From positions 5,147,001-5,211,000 of the forward strand of contig CP099843.1 in NCBI GenBank assembly GCA_030062745.1: a DNA stretch of 64,000 bases, written 5' to 3'. The first letter of the stretch is position 1; each line of letters begins with the position of its first letter. The translations under genes and the position numbers were made by a program. Shown piece by piece: positions 46,615-62,568 of this stretch. This DNA is from Capitulum mitella (lineage: Eukaryota > Arthropoda > Thecostraca > Pollicipedomorpha > Pollicipedidae). The notes beneath the pieces are model-generated. The model worked only from the letters and a program-made list of their open reading frames with translations. It ran no database searches and was not told the DNA's origin.

Positions 46615-47495
46615 GGCGGCGCCGCGTCCGGACGTTGCCATAACGACCACCGGCGGGGCCGCGTTGACCCGGCGACCCGGGCGGCGCGGAAGCGAGCCCA
46701 CCCGCCGTGTTGTGATACGTCCGACGTCGGAGGTTTCCCCGGCGGCGCGTCGTAAACGGCGGCGCGCGCGCCGGCGTGTTTGGCCTCATCCCGAGTCGCA
46801 GCCGTCGCCAGTGAAAGCCGTGAAAGCTGCCGGTGTCGCGGCGGCGGCTGATTCACGCGGGCCGCTTGCGACACGGGCGACCCCCGGTGACATGGGCTCC
46901 CGGCTGGCGCAGTCTGAGTCACGGTCGTCAGAAGGTGCCGCGGTCGGCGGCGATGGGCCCGTGTCGGCGCCGCAGACTCGCCAGGCGGCGCGTGACGAGC
47001 GGCTCCCCAGTAATGTGCAGTGTGGCTGAGAGTGAAGAGCGCGCTATGCAACGAACATGTGAAATGTGAACTAGTCAGACAAAACTGTCTTGCTTCGCGA
47101 ACGATGTCGAACGCTTCTGGACGCTGGGAAACGGATGCCATGTGCTCAGTTTCTTCCGGTTCTTATCAGTTGAACCTCGACGTTGACTCCAGCTATTTAG
47201 ATTTTACGAAAACATGGTCAAGAATTTTGGACAGCAAATATATGAGTAAAAAACAACGTAAATGTGCTAATTTCGCGAGACATCGACACATTTGTTCATT
47301 TATACTAAGACAGTCTGACGTGCATCTGTGATTTGGAATGTTTTATGCATCGGCGCCATCCCCAGTGGACTTATCGTCGTGTTTTTGTGGTACGCTGGGA
47401 CGCCAACTTAGTTGTTCCATCGTAATTTATGCTACTCGCTGTATGTGTTGCCATTTATCGGGGCTTCTCGAGCTGAATAAACGGAATACGTTGTA
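46615..47495 (+). promoter_or_regulatory. 3' UTR and polyadenylation signal of the WH1-CRIB gene
   Basis: The first canonical AATAAA after the stop is at 47476-47481, giving a 3' UTR of about 0.88 kb. The first 400 bp are CpG-rich and the rest AT-richer. The cleavage site itself cannot be fixed. Confidence 0.5.
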
Positions 47496-48560
47496 ATTTA
47501 CGCCGTCCTTTTCAGTAAGCTGTTTGGCTACCGTTATTGCTTCACGAGAAAGCGCAGTTAGTCGTCTCTCCTTTGTGATCAAATGAATCTCTGTAATGGG
47601 ATTTCTCCGAGATGGGGCCACAGGTATCAGCCTCATTTGGCGGTGAAGTGTCTACTGTCAGTGTGCCCGCAGGGACTTGAAAGACAGTTATTAATGTCTT
47701 GGGGGGCGGAACTGTGAACTTGGCTCGTCGAGCACTCTGCATAAAACTGCTTTCGATAAATACATTACATAGGTATGATATGCATCACTGACGCTTGCTG
47801 TGCTGCAAACGGGTCTAACTAGGAAGTTAACACGGATTTCGGGGTCGAAGTCTGAAAAATGCCATTTTCTTTCTTTCTTTGGCTTTCTTGTCCGAGTGGC
47901 ACTGAGCACTAGAGGATCTTTGCAAGAAAACGAGAGCTCATTGCAAGGAACGAGTCCGCAATGAGGCCTGGTAATGTGTTTGCATATCAACCACGGCAAT
48001 AATACAGCTGGTGTCCCGCAAAAAGCGAACCGAAACATGGCAATAGAGCACTGAGCCAGCGTAAGCGCTGCATTTAATGATGCATCTACATTTCAAGTGC
48101 AAAAAACCGGCATTTATTTTTCACTCAGCACAGAATGCGTTGGCTCCATGGCGTTTGAAGAGAAGATTGTCTCCGTCGCTCCAGAACGCAAAATTTATGT
48201 GCTCAAATGGAAAAGAAGCTGTTTTATCGTCACAATGGGACAAGGAAATGAAACAGGAAAATCACAGGATTTTCGTCCTTCGACTTAGGCCTTTTCGGGG
48301 CCTCGCTATCGCAAGAATCCGCCAAAAACGCCTGCGAGTGATTTCGGCTCTCGAGCTCATTCGCTATAACAGACGTCCTCCGATTTCCCGGCGTCGTCGT
48401 CTTTTATTGGCTACCCGGACCCTGGAATGTGGCGTTCCGGAGCAAAAGATCCCTGGGGCACGAAGAGGATATGGCCTTGATGCGAGATCCGGGTCTTCTC
48501 AGTTCTGGGGCAGCGCTCTTGATGTGACACTGTACCATGGGCGACGCCACCGTGAGGTAC

Positions 48561-48621
48561 GTGGGGCACCAGTACCCCACAGTTCCTGATTTCGGGGTAC
48601 TACCTATACCCAGTGCCCCAC
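48561..48621. repeat. Nested inverted repeats
   Basis: Outer arms GTGGGGCAC (48561-48569) and GTGCCCCAC (48613-48621) enclose inner arms GTACCCC (48572-48578) and GGGGTAC (48594-48600). It could be the end of a short inverted-repeat element. Confidence 0.6.
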
Positions 48622-49824
48622 AACAATCGCAGCTTGTAAGATGGAATACTGTGGTGAAGCATATAACTTCGGATATATTGTGACGAAGTTTGCTTTCATG
48701 AATGAGATCATGGAAATCTGGCCGTAGTTCGGAGGCAGAACGCGATGTATTTTGATATGCAAAACCTAAAACTTCCTGTAGGGCGATTGCCACTTCTACG
48801 GTTTTTTTCGGACAAATAAGCGACACGTTTTTTACTGTTAAGACCATAAATGGTAACATGAACTGGCCTAAATCCGGGGAGAAACCCAGTTTTTAGGGCG
48901 GGGTAGGATCTCCTTTCAAGAACTTGTCGTCTGGGCTGCGCCCCTTCAGACAAAAATCTGCAGCGCTGTCTCTGCGCTAAACCAGATGACCATGCAAAGC
49001 TTGGCCTTGACCGTTTGTCAGTGTTTTTTTTTTTTTGGACGCTTTTGGTATGGATGCTTCGTGTCCAGACCGTAACCCTGTCAGCATTTCTTTTTTCAGT
49101 TTATCCACGCAGTCTTACCAACAACTTCTCACTACACCTTTGTTCTAGAATTATTTCAACGGACGCGTCTTGGCCCGTTTAAATGCATCAGCACGTATTT
49201 CCTGTTCGTAGCAACAGCGATTCTTAAACCGGTGCGATGGCCGATGAGTCACAAACCGGTTTTTATTCCTTCATTCTCATTCTGAAGGGCCTCTTCCCGC
49301 GCCGACAGGGATTATTCGCCAATTTCGCACCAGCAACACGGCTCAGGCAGACTCGTGCAGGGCGTTTGCCGTGGCAGGCGACCCGTGGGCCGAGGTCTGA
49401 CAGAGCGCGGCACTCGGTCGCGTCCGCTGAAGGTCACCCGTCACCCGCCTCGTGACGGGTGACGCGGGTGACGCGGGGTCACCTGCCGGGACGCGGCGGT
49501 TTGACCCTGTCAGCGAGGAGCCGCAGAAGGTGGCGCGATGCACCGCCGTGGCTTTGATGCGTGGCTGACGGACGACGGGGGGCGACGCCTCGACAAAACG
49601 CCGCCGTCCGCGCGGCGCTCAGATCCGCGGCCGGCGCTTTGATTGCGGCGTCACAGGACGGTGGCGAAAAAAGCCGGGTCTCCGGGCGGTCCGACCCGCT
49701 CGGCAGTCAATGACCGCCGTTTTTCGGCGGTGGAGACGGGCCGGTCTGCAGGCGGGGCGGCGCCGCCGTCTGGAGATGTGCCGCCGCCGCTAACGGGACC
49801 TCCGCGGCGCCCGCGGCACCGGGC

Positions 49825-49892
49825 GTTCCCGGGACCGAGGAGTGCTCCCGGGACGCGGTGTCCCGCGACCGAAGAGTGTTCCCGGGACGCGG
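49825..49892. repeat. 34-bp tandem duplication
   Basis: Two adjacent units close to GTTCCCGGGACCGAGGAGTG then a TCCCGGGACGCGG tail; they differ by a few substitutions. Located in a CpG-rich block. Confidence 0.8.
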
Positions 49893-51395
49893 AGCGGGAC
49901 GCCTGACCCGAGATGGGCTGGGCAGGCAGGGAAGGGACGGCTGCGCTGAACTCGTCACAGGCGTGGGAAGTGGCGACGAGGGTATCAGCTGACGTCTGTC
50001 TGCCGGAGGAGGCGGGTTGTCGAAGGAACGAAGGTCGGCTCGCGATATCGTGCGAAGCGGCGGGAGGGTGGACTCAAGCCAGAATGTTTGCACTTCGATG
50101 GGAGTTTTCGACCGAAGGCGTAAACATTTTACAAGCTCATGAGGAATGCACAATAGGAATGGCGCCATGGCGCTACCAGATTTTGTAGCCCTCTTTTGGG
50201 CTACCATTCATTTTTTCAGTCCTTATCATTTGTATCAGAAAAAATGTAGTAATTTTAAGCTATGAGATAGTCTTCTTTGAAAAAAGCTGGGATGATAAAC
50301 AGTTTTAAGCAGTGCACTCAAGAACATTAATCGAACAGTATGGAATTAATTAGGGTGAGCGGCGTTAACATAGGATGGTACCTCTTGCGGCATTACTTAC
50401 ACTTCTTACGTTTATAGCTTATATTTGTAATTCACTTATAACTTTGAAACTTAGGATGTTACTTCAGCTGAATGATGCCATCATTTGTTCCTGCAAGTTT
50501 AGTGAGAAATTAATTACTGACCTTTCTTTAGAGTGATATAGACCGTACGCGCAGCGCAGTGCAGCTCGCACACATAAAACGTAGATGATCAGAAAAATGG
50601 CACGATAGACCTACCTCTCACGCCTAAAAAATAAATGAACTATATAGACATCACGAACCCGTTGAGTACGGTTCATATGGCAGATTACTGCGTGTAACTC
50701 CTCAAGGCTTCTTCAGGTATGTCAATTTTTCCTCGAGCATGAAATCGACATCTGTAGACCGTACAAATAATGGTGAGGCATGCATATGTACGGGACGTGC
50801 AGACATACCATTGTGGGATTTATCGGTAGCCATCTACATTAGTTTAGCTCAGGGGATAACGTAGCCAGGACCTGACCCAGCTGACCACCTTGGGAGGAAT
50901 TAAATGCCTTGTTTTGGGGAAAAGGAGATGATAACGGGACTGGTAACGTTATGTTTATGTCTTTGAATAAATGGATTTAAATTTGAAAACGGAATGAACA
51001 AATGCAAAAAATTGCAGATGCTGGAACAGAAAAAACAGATTTTATGATAAAAGTCACTGGTCGTTTCGAAGGTGGCCTTCAGCACGCTGACGCAAATGCT
51101 GCCAGACCCGCCAGCTGGCTAGCCGCGCAAAACGAATCCCAAGCAGCACGATCCGTAACGTGTTCAGATCTACGACTTTGAAGAAAACGCGCAAGAATCC
51201 ATTCTTTAAAGGGCCGGTGAGGGCACTGGTACAGTTCCCGCTCCGATGGCTCGACGGCGACGCACGGACCAACGTTAACGAAAAACGTTGGGCTGGTCCG
51301 TTGACAATGAAAACGGCCTGCTGACCGGGTTCCTCGTGCACCATATCGTATAGCAGTGTCGCTGGACGGACGTCGCGATTAGTTCCAAACACCAG

Positions 51396-51675
51396 ACCAT
51401 GGACCTAGCCAAGGGGGCCTATGGGGGTCATGGCCCCTTCCCCCCTGAGCCAAGCGGTCTACACTAGATACATGGCGATTTCGCATGAATACGTAATAGT
51501 GATCATATATGTGTTGCAAAATCAAACATTAAATGTTTTCCTGTGGATGAAATATAAGATAAATTGCCTAAAATTACTGCCTTTTCTTGTCGATTTCGTC
51601 ATACGCCTGTGGCATATGACAAAAGTTGACATTTGGCACACCCTCGAGGAAAATCCTGGCTACGCGCCTGCACCA
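51396..51675. mobile_element. Second small inverted-repeat-type element
   Basis: The right end reads AAATCCTGGCTACGCGCCTG, close to the right end of the 24.05-24.21-kb element (AAATCCTGGCTGCGCCCCTG). The left end has CCTAGCCAAGGGGGCC, a weaker inverted match. The interior is AT-rich and non-coding. The left boundary is uncertain. Confidence 0.45.
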
Positions 51676-52648
51676 GACGGCCCATGACCTCTGACATGCA
51701 AAGGAGTAACAACGAGGATGAGTCCTTAGGTCGCCTTTAACGTAATTATTTTTTCATGTACTAACCCAAGTCTCTTCGTGGTATTTGGCAAATTAATGTT
51801 TTGTCTCCACTCTGCGTCCTCCACTACGACGTAGGCCCAAAAATCACAACACCATGGATATCTGTAAGATAGAAATGCAAATGCAGATACAAATACAAAC
51901 GAATGTTAACACAAATCGTAAATATTAACACAGGTAAAATACAGGTAAAGCATATGCTACTGCGATTGTAAATAAACATACCCATTTAAATATCAATACT
52001 GGTGCCTATGAAAACACAAATACCAAATGCCACCACGAACACAGACATAAATACAAATGCAGATATGCGCTCCACCTCATGGTATGGTCACATCCGATAT
52101 GGAGTTTCATGTCGGTTCACTCCGTGCAGCAGGCCGTCTGGAGAAGATGTTATATGTATCCATAAGTATGCCGTTATGGGGCCCACTGACAACACAATTT
52201 ATAGCGTCTAAAACACCATGTTCTTTCACTATGAATTTTGTGCGGAATCCTGAGTGTCGTTTATTCACGATGTTTTGTGTCTTTTTTGAAAATTACAGAA
52301 TTGGAAGCTTTCTCCCGATATGGTACCCTTACCTTGAGGTACAAAAGAAGCGCATCGCAAACGTTTCAGACGCAACGCTTACGCGGTATCCTCGTTCAAG
52401 TCAAAGTAGGATAAGAGAGGGTAGGACAGAAAACGTGTGTGGCACATTTTCTGTCGGTCTTACAGAGCCGAAATTTGGTAAGTCTGTCTTTATGTTTGGC
52501 ATGGCTTCATATATATATTTGGCACTCAGAATTCATGTCTGCTGCCTTTGAACAATGTCTTACCTAAAAGGCAGTGCTGCGTGAGTATGTGCAAGTTCGA
52601 ATATTGGCATCAATGACATAGGCTGGAATTCAACCCAACGGTAGGACG
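51676..52648. other. AT-rich intergenic DNA
   Basis: 51,870-52,070 holds a diffuse AAATAC/ACAAAT-type hexamer repetition. The 164-codon plus-strand frame at 52057-52551 has no recognisable domain and overlaps other open frames. Confidence 0.45.
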
Positions 52649-55166
52649 GGAGGAAATAAGAAAATACAAAATGTAGAATAATGGGAGGTTCTTTGTGATT
52701 ACTAAATTTGTGGAAACTGCATAACATTTATGCAAACAGCAGGAAGAGAATGAGAATATCTTTGTGGAACTGATTGTTTTGTTATAAATACCACAATTTA
52801 TGTTGATTAACATTATGTTGTGCATTTAACAAAGGTTACAGAAGTACTAGTAAAAAGAGAATTATATCAGAATTGTGGGTCTTGTTTCATGACTGTGCTA
52901 AACATTTCCTTCATGATTATGCATGAGACACTTGTTCTGGTATTTTGTGCAAAGTACTTGCAAAGGCAATACTAAATACACTTGCAAGTTTATAATTAGG
53001 CTAGAAAAAAGACTGTGAAATAATGTCCTAGTGTGCAGCAAATGGCTTAGTTTCAGTTCTTGGCATTAGTTCCTTATTTTTTCAGTTCTGTGGTCTCTTG
53101 TGAGCTCTGTTAAGCAGTCTCAGTAGAGACATCCTTCAGGGTAGCATGGCAAGCCAGGCCATTAGGGATTCCCATAGCTGACCTGCAGACCTTGCACTGA
53201 TTACCTTATTGCAGCCTGCTATAGGAAATGCATGGATGAAGTGTGTTTTTCATGTTTTAATCAAGGTTGGGTTCAGGCTAGCCAGCTACAAGGGGTGGTA
53301 AGCCAGGCTTGAGAGGTGAGATGCGGTGTTGGGAACCTGGGTTTTCTTCCTGGTGTTGGAGTGCAAATTCTCTTTTGGGGTATAAAATGTCATGTGTTTA
53401 TGAGAGAAACATGGACTAACTAGGTGCTTTGCAAGCATATGTGGCCAGCAGAGGCAAATCCAGCAGCTCTGTTTCATGGGGGAGGCAAACTAGTTTCCTG
53501 TGTCTACATGGTAAATCAGTGGCATTGTTGATTAGGGGGATGGAAGGCAGCCGGCTGTGGGTTTGGAGTATACTTTAGTGGCTGAGATGGATTGAAAACC
53601 ATGAACTAGGGGGAGGTGCTGGGCAACTTCAGACTCTGGTTGAGTGGAATGCCCAAGTCTGTTGGGGTGGGATGGGGGAAAATGATCATTTTGGAGTACA
53701 AAATTTTTCATGGAATCTAAATTTTTTGGTGCTCCTTGACACCAGAAAATGAAAGTTTGTCCAACATTGAGGAGATGTTAAAAAACACATGCAGAAGGAC
53801 TTGAATTGTGGATTTGGGAAGCATAGATTTCTTCTGTTAATCATTTGGTCACATTATAAGGTTCCTACATATGCCAAATGGATCACCTAGATTTTATTTT
53901 TGATCTTTTTATCACATGTAAATGCTTCACAGTGGTATCTGGCACCACAGGCATGATTCCAACTTCTTGGTAGTTTGGGCCTTTAGGACTGTACCAATAT
54001 CCTGGGAAATTAGCTTTGTTTGTGGGATGTTTGGATAAATTTAAGTTGATTTTACTGAATTGTAAAAGATGGGAGACACATTTTCACTCTACACCCAAAA
54101 CTGAAACTGATTCTGGGACCCTGAACTAGTCATTAGCCATCTAATGACAAAATTAGCTAGATGGCTAGTTGCAGGTGCCACACTGGCTAGCTGCCAACCT
54201 GAAAACTGGCTAGCCACAGCCAGCCTTATTTGAATCAAGAGGCTGCTCAAAACTCATCAGAATTGGTGGCAGTAAGCCATGGTGTCATCAAGCAGAAGTG
54301 AATGGAATGAGATGTAAATTCACATTACAGACAGTTTCTTATTTTTGCCAAGAAGTCAGGGTCTCAGTATGTAACCCCAGCCTATAAAGTTGTCACTGTG
54401 TTTGCAGTCACAAAGTAGATCAGAGATCATGGGATGGCAGCATCTACCACAACCACAGTGATACCTATGTGTAATGTGGGCAAGTGGTTGTGGCCCCCTG
54501 CAGGAAAATTGTACTATCATGCTTGTATCTCACCTCCCTGTTGATCTGCATTTTGTTCTGTATGTATGAAGATTTGTGATCAGTGATGACAAATTGCAGG
54601 GATATGTAACATACCCCTGTAATCCCTTTGACTGTACCTCTGATTTATAGGAATTTTGGATGGACTCATTTCTGATGTCAACCATGTGAGCAGTCTATCC
54701 TCTTTGGAAACTTCTGGTCTTTACATTGTACTTTGTAAACAGACATACAGGACAAGATTGGGGACAAGATTGGGGTGGATTGGTAGAGAAAGGGCTTCAT
54801 TTGACCACTTTTTTGGTGCAGCATTCACTGATTAAAATGGAAACCTTTTCCTGAATCCCTTTTCCTATGCACCCCTTGTTTCTTAAAACCTGCCACATTT
54901 ACTGACTATTGCAAGGCTGGTTGTGCATTATATATGTATCCTTGTGGCTAGGTTCACAATACTGGGAGAAAAAAGAGACCTGAGACACAAAAATAATTGC
55001 ATTCCAACTGCAGAAATGTTACATCTGAACATTGTTTTGGCAGCAAATTGCATGTGCCTAAATCCTGATGCTGCATCCTTACTTTGCAGGCTTTGATCTT
55101 TTTGCACCATGGTTATATTTTCATTACATTATCACATACACTCCATACCCATACAGACAGTTATGA
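52649..55166. other. CpG desert
   Basis: In these 2,518 bp I count only two CpG dinucleotides (53324 and 53552); none occurs from 53554 to 55166. G+C is not especially low and TG/CA are plentiful, so the loss is specific to CpG. No long open frame, terminal repeat or recognised element explains the block. A short TAGCTAG/CTGGCTAGC-like repetition lies at about 54,150-54,225. Confidence 0.9.
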
Positions 55167-59067
<3,901 letters not shown>

Positions 59068-60162
59068 GACTGCGTGCTAGATGTCAGCTCGACCAGCTCC
59101 GATGAGTCTGATGACGAGACGCCACTAAAACTGCTCAACAAAGAGGAGCTGGAGAAAATCAGGAACCAGCGTAAAAAGAAGAAGAAAAAGAAAGAAAAGA
59201 GGAAAAAGCACAAAAAGAAGAGGTCTGACTCTTCAGATTCGGACTCCGGTGACGACGACAGGAAGAAGACGAAGAAAAAGAAACGCGGCAACGGTGCACA
59301 TTCATCTGACTCGGGCAGCGACGCGGGGAAGCATAAAAGGAAAAAGACCAAAGAGAAGGAGAAGCACGGTCCGGACTCAGACTCCGACATCGCAGCGGCT
59401 CGGCGCCGGCACAGGGGGCAGCACGGAGGCCGCTCCGCCTCGCCGGTAGATGGCAGGAGCTCCGACCGCGGCCGCTCTGAGCGTGGCGGCGGCGGCGGCC
59501 GCTCGCGTGACGTCTCCGGCGGGGACCGCCGGGGTGCCCCCGATCTCAGGAGGCGCTCGAGGTCGGGCAGTCGGGGTGGCGGCCGGAAGAGGCGCTCCCG
59601 CTCTCCCGCCGACACCAAGCGAGGCGCCGCGAGGCGGTCGACATCCGGGAGCCGAGGCACCGCGAGGAGATCGAGGTCCGGAAGTAGGGACGCACGCGGT
59701 CGGAGAAGACGCTCCGGCTCCGACAGCGCCAGGAGACGAGGCGACAGGAGACGCTCCAGGTCGGGGAGTCGAGGCCGGGGTGGAAGGAAGGGACATTTGG
59801 GGTCCGGTGATCGGGGCAGACGAGCCGATAGACGGTCCCGATCCCGGAGTCGCGACGGAGAGACGAGAAAAAGACACTCGGGGTACGGTAATCGCGATGG
59901 AGTGTCTAGGAGACGCTCTGGATCTGGGAGTCTGGAGGAGACCAGAAGGAAACGCCCTGGATATGGAAGTCCGGAGAAGACTAGGAGGAGGCGTTCAAGA
60001 TCGGGGAGCGGGGGAGGGCGAGGTGTAAAGTGGCGGTCGAGATCAAGGTCCCAGAATCGTGGCAGAGAAGAGAGCAAGAGAAGCTCAAAGTCTCGGAATG
60101 GTAACAGGGGCAGCCGGAAAAGAAGTTCGAGTAGTTCGACCTCCTCAAGTTCAAGCTCTTGA
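59068..60162 (+). CDS. SREK1IP1: SREK1IP1-like protein, RS-rich exon (residues 43-406 and stop)
   Basis: After the CTTCGCAG acceptor the frame continues DCVLDVSSTSSDESDDE, the second hallmark of SREK1IP1, and runs to TGA at 60160-60162. Order: acidic/serine block (about 45-60), helical KLLNKEELEKI (about 62-72), lysine-rich runs (about 76-130), then about 270 residues rich in RS, SRSGSRG and RRRSGSGS motifs, ending in a serine string. The human protein is about 155 residues and mainly Lys/Glu-rich after the knuckle, so this one is more than twice as long, mostly through an expanded RS tail. RS tails are phosphorylated by SRPK/CLK kinases and mediate contacts among splicing factors, so a nuclear-speckle role is likely by family. 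Confidence 0.88.
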   Translation, partial: DCVLDVSSTSSDESDDETPLKLLNKEELEKIRNQRKKKKKKKEKRKKHKKKRSDSSDSDSGDDDRKKTKKKKRGNGAHSSDSGSDAGKHKRKKTKEKEKHGPDSDSDIAAARRRHRGQHGGRSASPVDGRSSDRGRSERGGGGGRSRDVSGGDRRGAPDLRRRSRSGSRGGGRKRRSRSPADTKRGAARRSTSGSRGTARRSRSGSRDARGRRRRSGSDSARRRGDRRRSRSGSRGRGGRKGHLGSGDRGRRADRRSRSRSRDGETRKRHSGYGNRDGVSRRRSGSGSLEETRRKRPGYGSPEKTRRRRSRSGSGGGRGVKWRSRSRSQNRGREESKRSSKSRNGNRGSRKRSSSSSTSSSSSS

Positions 60163-62117
60163 AGGATGGCTGAAGGCAGCATGTGTGGTGAAACGGCCGT
60201 ATCTGTTTGTATGCCGTGGATCGCTTCTTGTTAATGACGTGTCCACCGTCATGTCTGTGGTGCTAATTCACGACAAATCATCATGTCTGATGCCTTTAAA
60301 GACGACTAGAACGGGTCGTTTTGATGGCGCGTGTAATTCTGACTCTCGTCATTCCCACCTTCTTCCATGTGTGAAGAAAACCTGCATTTGTGTAACATCA
60401 GATGCTCCTTGAGCAATGTTTGCAATGTCATACGGAGCGGTTGCTGCGCCGTTCTGCGAAGCTCGCGGTTCTCCCGTTAACGCCGTTTGCGGTACTGGTA
60501 CTGACGCGGAACATGCATTGCACTGCGAGACTTGTATGATGGTGGCGAGGAGGAAGTTCAGGTGGGACCATGAATCTGTTTCATCTCCGCATTGTTTCCT
60601 TCTCTGAATCGCTGACCGTCGGAGATCGTGGATCGAATCACGTTCTCGGAGACACGGCCTGTTTCCACGGAGGCCTTCTGACAGAGCGGACTCACGGCCC
60701 GCTCCTCACGGCGCAGGCCTCTCAGCCGACCAGCACGGAGCGCCGCAGCGGCTGCCCGGACGCCGTGACGCCGCGGCCACGGCCACAGGCGGCCTCTGGG
60801 AGCGTCACTTAGCTGGGGTCTGGAGTCCTTCGCCGCGGGCACATTCGGCCCACGATCGAATTTATTGTCGGCACGCGCTGGAATCCACCTGCACCTGAGC
60901 CAGGTGACCCATATCGAGGGAGCGTGGGTGTTTAGGGGAAGGGGAGCGGGCGCCGGCGGCGAGGGCGGAGCGCCAAAGAGTGTGCCTCGATCCCCTCGGG
61001 TAGACAACAGGCAGACAGGTAGACTCTTAACGGCCGTGTATTGGGTGGGACAGTACGCTGCGGCACGGATAGGTGCCACGACGTGTGCGGACCCTGCTGT
61101 TTGGTATCTGCGATGCGGTGAAGTCTACGGCGCCTTGCGGTGCTGTTCTGAGTACGGACCAGTCGAGAATAGCCGCTGCTCACTGAGCTGCCAAGCCTCG
61201 AAATGCAGCAATTCGGACGCACTGTGAGAGAACGTGGGCTGTGCAGCTCGCGTTTTCGCAGGGAGAAAGGTGCAGTGTCCGTCTCACTAACGGAGAGAGG
61301 TGCGGCTATAAAACCGTGACAAGGGACGGCTTTTTAACACAACACTGCAAAAGAACGTATGAAACGGGCATTACAAATCGCGCATCGTGCAACATACCAC
61401 ACAGAGAGCATTGCATCGCCTCTGCTTCGATGCAACGGTCCGACTGTTGACGCGCTGCGATGTGACATCTTTGAACTACCTTCGGTATTTTAAAACATCC
61501 CGCCTTCGATTCCGTGTAGCTGAGAACCGTAAGATGAGTGCCGAATGGAGCTGTGAAACGGGACTGGTGTAAAACTTTCACTGGTGTGAGCGCAGCGTGT
61601 GCCGGCAGTGTTTGATTACCAAACGCATTCTTGTTAACTTTCCCCGCATCGCGAGCGCCTAACGTCGCATGACACCGTCAAACGCCAAACGCTTAGGACC
61701 GGGACGACCACCTCATGAGGCGTGGAATCGCGTCGTTTTGACTGGCGGGTCGCATGCTGAAAGATCATGATACGTGCCAACTGGTGTGCCATCTTGTGGA
61801 GATGTTTGAAACTAAGTGCAGCGGCCATCACAGTTCCTGAGGCAAGTCTTACGGACAGGGCACAGGTATGGGCCAAATGTCGCTTCTGGACCAGATACAC
61901 CACAGAAATCAACGCTCACGCCGGCAATAAAACCACAAAGCGTTTATGCGCCCGACTTCATAGCATGCTTTCCTCGCCATCCGCTTTCGACGAAGCTCCT
62001 CTTCAAACAAAACGGTTGCGATGAGACTCATCCAGTCCACCGGACTGCCTGCGCAATGCGCCTTCACTCGGTCTCCGGTGCCAAAAAAAAATCGTCACCC
62101 CACCGCTGTCCTCCACA
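60163..62117. other. Region between the convergent SREK1IP1-like and tetraspanin genes
   Basis: It must hold both 3' UTRs. The first plus-strand AATAAA I see is at 61926-61931, rather far away for the first gene. For the minus-strand gene an AATAAA (TTTATT on the plus strand) is near 60,859. Neither is a firm assignment. 60,660-61,000 is CpG-rich. No other gene is recognised. Confidence 0.45.
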
Positions 62118-62369
62118 TCACTCGATCATCTTGAAGAGCGCGATGGAGAAGATCATGCCGAGCAGCATGACGCAGGCGATGCCGACGCCGACGCCGCCGA
62201 TGACGGTGGCGTGCGCCGTGACGAATTCCTTGATGCGGCTTTTGCAGCCGACCTTGTAGGCGGCGGCCTCCGTGCAGGCCTCGGCGTCCGACGCGGGACA
62301 GCAGGAGGATGGCAGCGGCGTCACCCGGCCCTTCCAGTCCTCCGGCCGGTCCACGCCGCAGCACTTCAT
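62118..62369 (-). CDS. Tetraspanin, last exon (partial gene)
   Basis: On the minus strand a CTGCGTCCCCAG acceptor precedes 83 codons and a stop. The peptide has the second half of a tetraspanin large extracellular loop: CCG (3-5), W12, PSSCC (20-24), C32 and GC (41-42), i.e. six cysteines forming disulfides. The fourth membrane segment follows (about 54-80, Val/Gly/Ile/Leu-rich) and a very short cytoplasmic tail, KMIE. Tetraspanins are four-pass membrane organisers that assemble integrins and other receptors into microdomains. The exons for membrane segments 1-3 are not visible up to 64,000, so the gene extends beyond the window. The exon may begin with codon ATG by chance; it is not the translation start. 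Cys pattern and tail do not let me name the subfamily. Confidence 0.88.
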   Translation of the reverse strand: MKCCGVDRPEDWKGRVTPLPSSCCPASDAEACTEAAAYKVGCKSRIKEFVTAHATVIGGVGVGIACVMLLGMIFSIALFKMIE

Positions 62370-62500
62370 CTGGGGACGCAGGGGCGAGTTAGTCGGCGGA
62401 CCGCGTCATGTTCTGTCATCAGGCCGCAGTGTTTCATCTGGTGACACAGGGACGTCTGCTATCACCCCCCAGCACTTCATGTGGGGACATATGGACGGGT
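62356..62500 (-). repeat. Copies of the tetraspanin 3' splice-site region in the intron (proximal)
   Basis: The plus-strand phrase CAGCACTTCATCTGGGGACG marks the true exon border. Two diverged copies follow in the intron: GCAGTGTTTCATCTGGTGAC (ATG-equivalent at 62435-62437, with CACCAG before it on the minus strand) and CAGCACTTCATGTGGGGACA (62478-62480, with CCCCAC). The second intronic copy has lost the AG; the first keeps it. Confidence 0.7.
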
Positions 62501-62545
62501 CCGTGGCTGTGGCAGGAATCTGTCACGAACAGAACATATGTTACA

Positions 62546-62568
62546 ATATATATATATATATATATATA
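62546..62568. repeat. (AT)n microsatellite
   Basis: A short uninterrupted AT tract between the two groups of splice-site-like repeats. Confidence 0.9.

Larger units (their letters stand above)
47496..51395. other. Intergenic DNA, no gene recognised
   Basis: No conserved exon. Nested inverted repeats lie at 48561-48621 (9-bp outer arms GTGGGGCAC and 7-bp inner arms GTACCCC). 49,350-50,060 is CpG-rich, with a 34-bp duplicated unit at 49825-49892. 50,220-50,900 is AT-rich and empty. Confidence 0.45.

Noticed and set aside
59450-60028. 192-codon plus-strand frame overlapping the RS exon in another phase
   Set aside because: It overlaps the supported coding frame and has only Ala/Gly/Pro composition, another shadow of the GC-rich repeats.
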